Positions 1 to 7,383 of a DNA stretch of 64,000 nucleotides are shown one piece after another. Origin of the DNA: Streptomyces sp. NBC_00490 (GTDB lineage Bacteria; Actinomycetota; Actinomycetes; Streptomycetales; Streptomycetaceae); assembly GCF_036013645.1 (NCBI RefSeq), contig NZ_CP107869.1, forward strand, positions 6,324,001 through 6,388,000, read 5' to 3'. Every line of letters begins with the position of its first letter. Within the stretch, counting starts at the first letter, position 1. The position numbers and the translations under genes were made by a program. The notes below the pieces were generated by a model, which was not told where the DNA came from, made no database searches, and saw only the letters and a program-made list of their open reading frames with translations.

Positions 1-774
1 GCGGCCAGGCGTATCTGGGCGCGTGTGATGCGGGACGAGTTCGGCGCGAAGAACCCCAAGTCCCTCATGCTGCGTTTCCACACCCAGACCGCCGGGGTCC
101 AGCTGACGGCCCAGCAGCCGGAGGTGAACCTCGTCCGGGTCGCCGTCCAGGGCCTGGCGGCGGTGCTGGGCGGCACGCAGTCCCTGCACACGAACTCCTT
201 CGACGAGGCGATCGCGCTGCCGACCGACAAGTCGGCGAGGCTGGCCCTGCGCACCCAGCAGGTCCTGGCGTACGAGACGGACGTGACGGCGACGGTCGAC
301 CCGTTCGCCGGGTCGTACGTCGTCGAGAGGATGACGGACGACGTGGAGGCGGCCGCCCTCGGCCTCATGCGCAGGGTCGAGGATCTCGGGGGTGCGGTGG
401 CGGCCATCGAGCACGGTTTCCAGAAGGACGAGATCGAGCGCAGCGCGTACCGCATCGCGCAGGAGACGGACTCGGGCGAGCGGGTCGTCGTGGGCGTCAA
501 CCGTTTCCGGCTCGACGAGGAGGAGCCGTACGAGCCGCTGCGCGTCGACCCGGCCATCGAGGCCCAGCAGGCCGAGCGGCTGGCCCGGCTGCGCGCCGAG
601 CGCGACCAGCGGGCGGTGGACACGGCCCTGACGGCCCTGAAGAAGGCCGCCGAGGGCGAGGACAACGTCCTGTACCCCATGAAGGAGGCGCTACGGGCCC
701 GGGCCACGGTCGGCGAGGTGTGCAACGCGCTGCGGGAGATCTGGGGGACCTACGTTCCGGCGGACGCGTTCTAG
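1..774 (+). CDS. Acyl-CoA mutase large subunit, 3' part only
   Basis: The reading frame is open from the first base, so the N-terminus lies outside the window; 257 residues are visible. They match the end of the TIM-barrel catalytic domain of methylmalonyl-CoA/isobutyryl-CoA type mutases (LRFHTQTAGVQLTAQQPEVN, GGTQSLHTNSFDEA, VDPFAGSYVVE). The chain stops after the linker that normally precedes the cobalamin domain, which is typical of large subunits that bind B12 on a separate small subunit. The family rearranges acyl-CoA carbon skeletons using adenosylcobalamin; the exact substrate cannot be told from this part. No B12-binding protein is encoded just downstream. Confidence 0.9.
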   Translation, partial: AARRIWARVMRDEFGAKNPKSLMLRFHTQTAGVQLTAQQPEVNLVRVAVQGLAAVLGGTQSLHTNSFDEAIALPTDKSARLALRTQQVLAYETDVTATVDPFAGSYVVERMTDDVEAAALGLMRRVEDLGGAVAAIEHGFQKDEIERSAYRIAQETDSGERVVVGVNRFRLDEEEPYEPLRVDPAIEAQQAERLARLRAERDQRAVDTALTALKKAAEGEDNVLYPMKEALRARATVGEVCNALREIWGTYVPADAF

Positions 775-792
775 CGTGCGACACTCGCTTTC

Positions 793-1440
793 ATGTTCGG
801 TGTCATCGACCTCCCCACCTATCTCGCGGGCCTTGTCCTGATCGTTCTCCTCCCCGGGCCCAACTCCCTGTACGTGCTCTCCGTCGCCGCCCGGCGCGGG
901 GTGCGGGCGGGGTACACGGCGGCGGCCGGGGTGTGGTGCGGGGACGCCGTGCTGATGACGCTGTCGGCCGCGGGGGTCGCCTCGCTGCTCCAGGCCAACG
1001 CCGTGCTGTTCGGGATCGTGAAGTACGCGGGCGCCGGGTACCTGACCTGGCTGGCGGTCGGGATGCTGCGGGCCGCGTGGGGGATGTGGCGGGCGCGAGG
1101 GGAGGCGGCCGCGGTCGCGGAACCCGGTGCCGCCGATGAGCGGCCCTACCGCCGTGCCCTGGTCATCAGCCTGTTCAACCCCAAGGCGATCCTGTTCTTC
1201 GTCGCCTTTTTCGTGCAGTTCGTCGACCCCGGGTACGCGTACCCGGCCCTGTCCTTCGTCGTGCTCGGTGTGCTCGCGCAGTTCGCGAGCTTCCTGTATC
1301 TCACCGCGCTGATATTCAGCGGGACGAGGCTGGCGGACGCGTTCCGTCGCCGGAGGCGGCTGTCGGCGGGGGCGACATCGGCGGCGGGGGCGCTGTTCCT
1401 GGGGTTCGCGGTGAAGCTGTCGCTCGCCGGCGGCGTGTGA
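793..1440 (+). CDS. LysE/RhtB family amino-acid exporter
   Basis: A 215-residue inner-membrane protein with about six hydrophobic segments and the family hallmark near the N-terminus (VLLPGPNSLYVLSVAARRG, residues about 18-36). Family members export amino acids or related small molecules by proton exchange; the substrate is unknown here. A central hydrophilic loop (about residues 103-117, rich in Arg, Ala and Glu) separates two groups of segments, and SLFNPKAILFFVAFFVQFV is the second conserved block. The gene starts 18 bp after the mutase stop and ends immediately beside the convergent monooxygenase, leaving no room for a terminator. The ATG has no strong ribosome binding site. Confidence 0.85.
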   Translation: MFGVIDLPTYLAGLVLIVLLPGPNSLYVLSVAARRGVRAGYTAAAGVWCGDAVLMTLSAAGVASLLQANAVLFGIVKYAGAGYLTWLAVGMLRAAWGMWRARGEAAAVAEPGAADERPYRRALVISLFNPKAILFFVAFFVQFVDPGYAYPALSFVVLGVLAQFASFLYLTALIFSGTRLADAFRRRRRLSAGATSAAGALFLGFAVKLSLAGGV

Positions 1441-2850
1441 CTAGAGGCCCAGGCGCGCCACGTACTCCCCGAGCCCGTCGGCCGTCTCGCCCGCCCAGCC
1501 CACGTAGCCGTCCGGGCGTACCAGGAACAGGCCCGTCCCGTACGAAGCCTGTGTGTCTCCCTGTACGACCTTGACCGCCTCCGGCACATCCGGCGCCTCG
1601 CCGCCCACCGCCACCAGCGTCCAGTGCGGTCCCCGGAACGCGTCGAAGAGCCGTGTCCCGCCCAGCGGCCCGTCCGGTGCGCGGTCGCCCGCCCGTACCC
1701 CGGTCGCCGCGGCCCTCGTCTCCCGGGTGAGGGAGGAGTCCCGGTACCCCAGCCCCAGCTGACGGGTCGCGTCACCGCGCCGGGTCTCCCCGCGGTGGAC
1801 GCTCGCCGACAGGCCGAGCATGTCCGCGGCGACGGGGCGCCGCTCCTCCTCGTAGGTGTCCAGCAGCGTCGGCGAGGCGCCGCCCCGCAGGACCGCGCCC
1901 AGCTTCCAGCCCAGGTTGTAGGCGTCCTGCACGCTGGTGTTGAGTCCCTGCCCGCCGGCCGGTGAGTGCACGTGCGCGGCATCGCCCGCGAGGAACACCC
2001 GCCCCTCGCGGAACCGGTCCGCGAGGGCCATGCGGGGCCGGAAGTCCGAGGCCCAGCGGACCTCCGTCACATCCGAGGGGGCGAGGTGGGAGCGGGCGGC
2101 GACCACCTTGCGGATGCCGTCAGGTGACACGTCCACCGCGGTGTCCGCGGGGAACTGGGCCGTCACCTGGAAGTCCTCCGTGCCCGCGAGCGGGCAGATC
2201 GCCAGGAAGCCGTCGCCCTCCGCGCTCGGCGGGAAGACGTGCCAGTAGTCGCGGTCCAGGCCGGTCAGGCGTACGTCCGCCACCAGCATCGGCTGCGGGT
2301 CCACCGTCTCGCCCGTCATCCCGATGCCGAGCGCCCGCCGCACCGCCGAGCGGCCGCCGTCCGCCGCCACCAGATAGCGGGCCCGGACGTCCTCGCCGTC
2401 CGTGAAGCGGGCCGTCACTCCTTCCCCGTCCTGGCTGAGACCGGTCAGCTCGCGTCCGAAGGCGACCTCGCCGCCCAGCTCCGCCAGCCGCGCCGCCAGG
2501 ATCTGCTGGCTCCGCCACTGCGGCACCATCCACGGCGCGTTGTACGGGGAGTCCTCCGTCGCCTCGGCCGGTTCGAACATCTGGTGCTCGCCGACCTGCT
2601 TGCCGTCCTGCCAGACCATCCCGACCGGGTAGCTGCCGCCGACGGCGTGGATCGCGTCCAGGACGCCGAGGTCGTCGAAGACCTCCATGGTGCGCGGCTG
2701 GATGCCCTTGCCGCGCGAGCCGGGGAAGAGCTTCTCGGCCTTCTCCACCACCAGCGCGTCCACCCCGTGCCGGGCCAGGTCGATACCGAGGGCGAGACCG
2801 GTCGGGCCCGCGCCCACGATCAGTACGTCGGTCTGCGTGTCGGTACGCAT
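1441..2850 (-). CDS. FAD-dependent aromatic-type monooxygenase
   Basis: A 469-residue flavoprotein of the p-hydroxybenzoate hydroxylase/rifampicin monooxygenase class. It shows the N-terminal dinucleotide fold (VGAGPTGLALGIDLARHG), the middle DG motif (AADGGRSAVRRALGI) and the C-terminal GD motif (VFLAGDAAHVHSPAGGQGLN) that close the FAD site, followed by a thioredoxin-like tail of about 100 residues. These enzymes hydroxylate aromatic compounds using NAD(P)H and oxygen. The ATG at 2850 is chosen because AAGGAG lies just upstream and the FAD fold starts nine residues later. It is divergent from a TetR gene, and two palindromic operators fill the gap, so it is probably repressed by that regulator and induced by an aromatic or antibiotic-like ligand. 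Confidence 0.9.
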   Translation of the reverse strand: MRTDTQTDVLIVGAGPTGLALGIDLARHGVDALVVEKAEKLFPGSRGKGIQPRTMEVFDDLGVLDAIHAVGGSYPVGMVWQDGKQVGEHQMFEPAEATEDSPYNAPWMVPQWRSQQILAARLAELGGEVAFGRELTGLSQDGEGVTARFTDGEDVRARYLVAADGGRSAVRRALGIGMTGETVDPQPMLVADVRLTGLDRDYWHVFPPSAEGDGFLAICPLAGTEDFQVTAQFPADTAVDVSPDGIRKVVAARSHLAPSDVTEVRWASDFRPRMALADRFREGRVFLAGDAAHVHSPAGGQGLNTSVQDAYNLGWKLGAVLRGGASPTLLDTYEEERRPVAADMLGLSASVHRGETRRGDATRQLGLGYRDSSLTRETRAAATGVRAGDRAPDGPLGGTRLFDAFRGPHWTLVAVGGEAPDVPEAVKVVQGDTQASYGTGLFLVRPDGYVGWAGETADGLGEYVARLGL

Positions 2851-2862
2851 GCGACCACTCTC

Positions 2863-2877
2863 CTTAACGCTGTTAAG
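2863..2877. promoter_or_regulatory. Operator-like palindrome O1, monooxygenase/TetR gap
   Basis: CTTAACGCTGTTAAG is a near-perfect inverted repeat (CTTAAC/GTTAAG arms) directly upstream of the monooxygenase ribosome binding site. It shares its arms with the second copy, 37 bp away centre to centre. It is the probable binding site of the adjacent TetR protein. Confidence 0.75.
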
Positions 2878-2899
2878 TTCCGTCGGGTACGAGCGTGCC

Positions 2900-2914
2900 C
2901 TTAACGGCGTTAAG
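2900..2914. promoter_or_regulatory. Operator-like palindrome O2, overlapping the TetR promoter
   Basis: CTTAACGGCGTTAAG is a perfect 7-1-7 inverted repeat. It overlaps a possible -10 element (TAAGCT, 2911-2916) located 13 nt before the GTG start of the TetR gene, so binding here would shut off the regulator's own, apparently leaderless, transcript. Confidence 0.75.
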
Positions 2915-2923
2915 CTGTCAAGC

Positions 2924-3580
2924 GTGACTACGGAACGACGCGTGCCCCTCGACCGCACCCGGGTCGCGGCCACGGCCCTCACGCTCCTGAACGAGGTGGG
3001 CCTGGACGGGCTGACCCTGCGTGCCATCGCCAAGGAACTCGACGTCAAGGCGCCCGCCCTGTACTGGCACTTCAAGGACAAGCAGGCGCTGCTCGACGAA
3101 ATGGCGACGGAGATGTACCGGCGCATGATCGCCGGCATTCCGCTCGACGCCGACGACACCTGGCAGGAGCGGCTGCTGAAGGCCAACCGCGGGCTGCGTG
3201 CCGCCCTGCTCGGCTACCGCGACGGCGCGAAGGTCTTCAGCGGCTCACGCTTCACGAGCCTCGTGCATGTGGAGGCGATGGAGGACAACCTGCGCCTGTT
3301 CCTGTCCGCGGGCTTCACCCTCCCCCAAGCGGTCAGGGCCTATTCGACGACGTACCTCTACACCCTCGGCTACGTCATCGAGGAACAGGGCGTCGAGCCC
3401 CTCCCCGGCGAACGCCGCGAGGGCTACGACATCGACGAACGCGCCCGCCTGATGTCCGACTTCCCCTTGTCGGCCGCGGCGGGCGCGGAGATCTTCGCGG
3501 ACTACGAACGCCACTTCGAGGAGGGCCTGGGTCTGGTGGTAGCGGGTATTGAGACGCGGTACGGCAAGCGCGCCCCATAG
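2924..3580 (+). CDS. TetR family repressor (TetR-C type)
   Basis: A 218-residue regulator. The N-terminal helix-turn-helix (residues about 10-55: LTLRAIAKELDVKAPALYWH) is the classical TetR form, and the C-terminal part resembles the tetracycline-repressor ligand domain. The GTG at 2924 is chosen because it starts just before the HTH and has a -10-like TAAGCT 13 nt upstream with no ribosome binding site, suggesting a leaderless message. An ATG further upstream would put the operators inside the coding region. The divergent monooxygenase is the likely target, in a drug- or aromatic-inducible pair. The stop codon abuts an interspersed repeat. Confidence 0.88.
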   Translation: MTTERRVPLDRTRVAATALTLLNEVGLDGLTLRAIAKELDVKAPALYWHFKDKQALLDEMATEMYRRMIAGIPLDADDTWQERLLKANRGLRAALLGYRDGAKVFSGSRFTSLVHVEAMEDNLRLFLSAGFTLPQAVRAYSTTYLYTLGYVIEEQGVEPLPGERREGYDIDERARLMSDFPLSAAAGAEIFADYERHFEEGLGLVVAGIETRYGKRAP

Positions 3581-3606
3581 GGGCGCGGGGAACTGCGCGA
3601 CCAGCC
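3580..3606 (-). repeat. Interspersed repeat A, copy 1
   Basis: One of four copies in the window of a roughly 27-bp element with the core GGTCGCGCAGTTCCCCGCGC (here on the minus strand). It begins at the last base of the TetR stop codon, in the gap between convergent genes. Confidence 0.8.
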
Positions 3607-3629
3607 ACAACGTCCCCGCAGCAGACCAC

Positions 3630-4517
3630 TCAGGCGCGGCTTGCCATAACCTTCCGCACGGCCCGCGTGATGACCGGCGGCAACAGATCCACGGCGATAC
3701 GGCGGGCAGGGGAACGGCGCCGCCCAGGCACCGGCGCCGGCACCGGCTCCGGAGCGACGAAGTGCCGCGACTTGGGAAACTCCGGCCCCCGCACCCCCGT
3801 GGACCTAGCCCGGACCAACCGATGCCCCGCCGCTCGCTGCACACTCACCCCGCAGTCCGCCCGCCCCCGAAGCATCTCCAGCAATTCCTCCTGCACCGAC
3901 GAGGGATCACCCCACGTCCCGTACAGCTTCTGCGTGCTGAGACAGATCGGCCGCAGCCCGCGATTGAGCACCGCCTCCCACGCCGCGACCGACACCCCCG
4001 GCGTGTGCTCGGACCGGAAGTCGTCGAGGACCACCACCCCCTCCGGCAGCAGGATCTCCCGAGCCGCACCGATGTCGTCGCGGACATGCTCGTACAGATG
4101 CGAGGCGTCGATGTGGACGAACCGGCAGCTCCCCGCCGCGACCTCGGAGGAGATCACCGAGCTCGGCGCCTCGATCACCCTCGGGAGGGTGTCGTGGAAG
4201 GAGAGGTAGTTCCGCTCGAAGGCCTGCCGGGTGAGGGAGGCGTACGACTTCGCGGTCTCGGCCTTGTTCGCCCCGTCCGGGGCGTCGCCGCCGAAGAGGT
4301 CGCAGACCGTGAACCGCTCGCCCTCCTCCAGGTGCCGGCCGAGCAGGATCGCGCTCTTGCCCATGTAGGCGCCGAGCTCCAGGAGGTCGCCGGCGAAGCC
4401 CCGCGTCCGCTGCCGGTCGAGGAGCCAGGTGAACAGGACCTGGTCGAGGGGAGGGAACCAGCCCGGTACGTCGCCCAGTTCGCCGGGGTACGTGTATGTC
4501 TGCTGTGCGTTGGCCAT
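3630..4517 (-). CDS. Class I SAM-dependent methyltransferase (Methyltransf_24 type)
   Basis: A 295-residue Rossmann-fold protein. The SAM-binding glycine motif is LLELGAYMGKSAILLGRHL (about residues 45-63). FTVCDLFG is the acidic second strand, FVHIDASHLYEHVRDDI the metal/SAM-side motif and VVLDDF strand 5, all as in the TylF/CmcI-like group that O-methylates sugars or small molecules. The C-terminal 70 residues are Pro/Arg-rich and not part of the fold. It opens the glycopolymer locus and reads in the same direction as the acyltransferase 64 bp upstream. Methylation of a wall sugar is a reasonable inference, not shown. A PHO-box-like direct repeat lies about 40 bp before the ATG. Confidence 0.82.
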   Translation of the reverse strand: MANAQQTYTYPGELGDVPGWFPPLDQVLFTWLLDRQRTRGFAGDLLELGAYMGKSAILLGRHLEEGERFTVCDLFGGDAPDGANKAETAKSYASLTRQAFERNYLSFHDTLPRVIEAPSSVISSEVAAGSCRFVHIDASHLYEHVRDDIGAAREILLPEGVVVLDDFRSEHTPGVSVAAWEAVLNRGLRPICLSTQKLYGTWGDPSSVQEELLEMLRGRADCGVSVQRAAGHRLVRARSTGVRGPEFPKSRHFVAPEPVPAPVPGRRRSPARRIAVDLLPPVITRAVRKVMASRA

Positions 4518-4555
4518 GGAGCATGTCTGCTCGCTGGAGCCCGCCCCAGTTTTCC

Positions 4556-4577
4556 CCGCGCTGAACGTCCGGTGAAC
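4556..4577 (-). promoter_or_regulatory. PHO-box-like tandem 11-nt direct repeat
   Basis: On the minus strand two adjacent 11-nt units both begin GTTCA (GTTCACCGGAC is the first; seven of eleven positions agree). This has the form of the streptomycete PhoP box, which is built of 11-nt direct repeats. It lies upstream of the methyltransferase gene. Assignment is by form only. Confidence 0.35.
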
Positions 4578-4581
4578 AACC

Positions 4582-5700
4582 TCAGCGGGCCTTGGCCAAG
4601 GCCGAACGCAGTTTGGGGGTCAGTGGCTTCTCGACGTAGCGGTTCATCAGCCAGGCCAGCAGCAGCATCGAGGTGACCGTCAGCGCGAACGTCTCCGCGG
4701 AGGGCAGCCCGAGCCCGGTGTGCAGAGCGTGGATCACCACCCAGCCGAGGTGCTCGTGGACCAGGTAGAAGGGGTACGTCAGCGCCCCGGCCACCGTCAG
4801 CCAGCGCCAGTTCACCTGGTTCAGCCAGCCCAGCGCGATCGCGGTGACGGCGAGGAAGCCGAAGGCGACGACGAGGACGATGCCGAGGGTGGTGCGGTGT
4901 GCGAAGGCGTTCGGGTCGGCCGCGTTCCACAGGCCGCGGACCGCGTAGTGCTGCCCGATCAGGAAGCTGACGGCGACGATGCCCCACGCGTAGACGTCCC
5001 GCCGGTCGCGGTGGACGAGGTAGAGACCGACACCGCCGATGAAGAAGGGGGCGTACTCGGGCATCAGCACGATGTCGAGCAGCGGCTCCCTTGAGGCCTG
5101 CGCGATCGCCGCGGCCAGCGTCCAGCCCGCGCAGAACATGATCACCCGGCGCCGGGAGGCCCCGGGCAGGACCACGCACAGGGCGAACAGGGCGTAGAAG
5201 CGGACCTCCGCCCACAGCGTCCAGCACACGCCCAGCACCCGGTCGACGCCCAGCGGCTGCTGAAGCATCGTCAGGTTGACCAGGGCGTCGCTCGGTGCCA
5301 CCGCCTTGAAGGCGACCGTCGGCAGCGCGAACACCGCCGTGACGAGCACGACCGCCACCCAGTACGCGGGCAGCAGCCGGGACGCGCGGGACGCGAAGAA
5401 CGACTTCAGCGGTCTGCCCCAGCCGCTCATGCAGATCACGAATCCGCTGATCACGAAAAAGACCTGCACGCCGAGACAGCCGTATGCGAAATACCCGCTC
5501 AGCGTCGGGAACTGGTCTTTCGGGGAACTTCCCCAGGCCGTAGTGACCTCGCCGCCCCGGCCGCCGTAGTGGTAGGCCGCCACCATCAGCGCGGCCACCA
5601 GACGCAGTCCGTCCAGGGCCCGCAGACGGGTCTCACGGGGAGCTGTCCGGTCCGGCGGCCGGGGTGTGTCGATCACCTGGCGGACCGTCGTCGTGGTCAC
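4582..5700 (-). CDS. Acyltransferase 3 family membrane protein (OafA/YrhL-like)
   Basis: A 372-residue polytopic membrane protein with about ten hydrophobic segments. The family signature is in the first segment (LRALDGLRLVAALMVAAYHY, with the conserved histidine) followed by FFVISGFVICMS. Such enzymes move acyl groups, commonly acetyl, from the cytoplasmic CoA side onto sugars of surface polymers. The GTG at 5700 is preferred because GAGGGGA stands at good distance; an in-frame ATG at 5760 would add 20 residues with no domain content. Its place between a methyltransferase and the glycosyltransferases suggests O-acylation of the wall glycopolymer. Confidence 0.85.
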   Translation of the reverse strand: MTTTTVRQVIDTPRPPDRTAPRETRLRALDGLRLVAALMVAAYHYGGRGGEVTTAWGSSPKDQFPTLSGYFAYGCLGVQVFFVISGFVICMSGWGRPLKSFFASRASRLLPAYWVAVVLVTAVFALPTVAFKAVAPSDALVNLTMLQQPLGVDRVLGVCWTLWAEVRFYALFALCVVLPGASRRRVIMFCAGWTLAAAIAQASREPLLDIVLMPEYAPFFIGGVGLYLVHRDRRDVYAWGIVAVSFLIGQHYAVRGLWNAADPNAFAHRTTLGIVLVVAFGFLAVTAIALGWLNQVNWRWLTVAGALTYPFYLVHEHLGWVVIHALHTGLGLPSAETFALTVTSMLLLAWLMNRYVEKPLTPKLRSALAKAR

Positions 5701-5919
5701 GGATATCCCCTCGATACAGCTGTTCCTACGGGTGCACACAGGGACATTAGTCCGAATCACAGGGATGTCTTGGCGGGCGATCCAACGATTGGCCGCACGG
5801 TCCCGGTGAGTTCACCTGGATGTCGTTTTGGCTTCCTAAATTCCCTCAGAATCCCCCCACACAAGCGGTAAAGCCCAAGAACTCGCCTGAACTTTGGTAA
5901 GAAGACAAACAGGAGTGCC
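5701..5919. promoter_or_regulatory. Divergent promoter region, acyltransferase / GT29-like gene
   Basis: A 219-bp gap with locally lower G+C than the flanking genes (for example around 5828-5850), as expected for promoters. It contains GTTCACCTGGA at 5810-5820, a single PHO-box-like unit. The ribosome binding site AGGAG stands four bases before the ATG at 5920. No clear -35/-10 pair can be assigned with confidence. Confidence 0.45.
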
Positions 5920-7383
5920 ATGACGACGGTCCAGAAGAGACGTGCACGGGCGCGTGGAGGGGAGCTGGACGACTGCCTGCGCGCCTGCGCGGTGCACAGC
6001 GGAAAGGTCGTCGGCAGCATCGACCGGCGCCGCGTCGAACTCGCGGAGCAGCTGCGCAAGCTGCTCGTGGTGTGGGGCACGACGGCCACGTCCGCCCCCG
6101 TGCCCGCCCCGGCCGGCGGCGCCACCGCGCTGCTCAAGCGGGCCGTCAAGGGCGCCGCCACCCCGGCCTCCGCGATCCCGGGCGAGCTCCTCGACGCGCT
6201 GCTCGCCGTCGCCAACAAGGCGCTCGAGTGCGGCTACGACGACGAGCTGGACCTCGCCCTGGTCATCAGCGACACCGTCCTCGCCCAGCGCAAGAACTCC
6301 CGTGCGGGATGGCGGCTGCGCGCCCGGCTTCTGGAGGCCCTCGGCGAGGAGTCCGAGGCCGTCGAGGCGTACGAGAAGTACCTCGCCCTCACCGACGACG
6401 ACGGCTTCGGCGTCCGCGCCAAGATCGCCGGTCTGCGTGTCGCGGCCGACAAGGAGCGGGAGCTGCTCGCGCTGCTGAAGCGGCAGAGCCCGCGCGCCGC
6501 GGAGTTCACCCGCCGTGCCGCCACCGACGTCTGGGCCGAGGGCCTGGCCGCCCACGCGGTGGGGGACTGGACCGAGGCCGAGCCGCGTCTCGTGGGAGCG
6601 CTCCTGACGCTGGCCGCCGAGGGCGCCCCGGTCGCCGACCGGCAGGAACTCCTCAGCCAGTACCTGGACCTGCGCACCACCGAGTCGACGGACCTCGCCT
6701 CCCTCACCGAGGCCCTCGCCCTCTACGCCGAGCAGCGCCGCAACCGGATGCGCGGCCCGGTCACCGACCCCACCGTCGGCGGAGTGCAGTGGATCAGCCT
6801 CGGCGAGTTCCGCAACCGGATCGCCGGCAAGTCGATCTGTCTGATCGCCAACTCCGGGCGGGTCGGCGCCAGTTCGATGGGCGCCGAGATCGACGCGTAC
6901 GACCTCGTCGTCCGCTTCAACTCGTACCGGATCGACCCGAAGCACACCGGCAGCCGCACCGACATCCACGCCACCATCCACAAGCACGGCTTCAACTGGG
7001 ACCAACAGGTCGACACCCGGCTCGTGTTCGGCGGCATCTCCGGCGACTGGAAGTACTCGCTGCGCAACCGGCTCGTCCCCGGCGCCCAGACCCACCTCGG
7101 CGACGAGTCGCTGCGCTGGCCCGTGCGCAACATCGGCAGGCTCGGCACCGACGTCTGGTCCGGCATCCCGACCACCGGCTTCAACATGCTGTACCTGCTG
7201 GACTTCCTGGACGTCAGCCCGACCCTGGACCTGATCGGCTTCGACTTCTACGAGAGCGGCGCCTACCGCGTCCAGGAGGCGATGAAGCTCGCGATCACGT
7301 CCGTGCACGAGTACACCAGCGAGAAGGCATGGGTCATGCAGCGGGCCCAGAGCGTGACCGACATGAGGATCTCCCTGCGATGA
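5920..7383 (+). CDS. GT29-like sialyltransferase family protein with TPR-like N-terminus
   Basis: A 487-residue protein. Residues about 1-290 are helical and TPR-like. From residue about 300 the sequence follows the sialyltransferase GT29 pattern: a sialylmotif-L-like block (CLIANSGRVGASSMGAEID, then YDLVVRFNSYRID and GSRTDIHAT), a sialylmotif-S-like block (PTTGFNMLYLLDFLDV, then LDLIGFDFYESG) and a final HEYTSEKAWVM resembling motif VS, with the His and Glu in place. GT29 enzymes transfer nonulosonic acids from CMP donors. In this locus the donor would be the CMP-sugar made by the NeuA-like protein, probably CMP-Kdn. The stop overlaps the next start (ATGA), indicating translational coupling. 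Assignment by motifs only; the family is mostly eukaryotic. Confidence 0.75.
   Translation: MTTVQKRRARARGGELDDCLRACAVHSGKVVGSIDRRRVELAEQLRKLLVVWGTTATSAPVPAPAGGATALLKRAVKGAATPASAIPGELLDALLAVANKALECGYDDELDLALVISDTVLAQRKNSRAGWRLRARLLEALGEESEAVEAYEKYLALTDDDGFGVRAKIAGLRVAADKERELLALLKRQSPRAAEFTRRAATDVWAEGLAAHAVGDWTEAEPRLVGALLTLAAEGAPVADRQELLSQYLDLRTTESTDLASLTEALALYAEQRRNRMRGPVTDPTVGGVQWISLGEFRNRIAGKSICLIANSGRVGASSMGAEIDAYDLVVRFNSYRIDPKHTGSRTDIHATIHKHGFNWDQQVDTRLVFGGISGDWKYSLRNRLVPGAQTHLGDESLRWPVRNIGRLGTDVWSGIPTTGFNMLYLLDFLDVSPTLDLIGFDFYESGAYRVQEAMKLAITSVHEYTSEKAWVMQRAQSVTDMRISLR

Noticed and set aside
1229..1244. Palindrome GGGTACGCGTACCC resembling the 62-kb palindrome
   Set aside because: It lies inside the LysE coding region (Gly-Tyr-Ala-Tyr-Pro codons), so codon use explains it.
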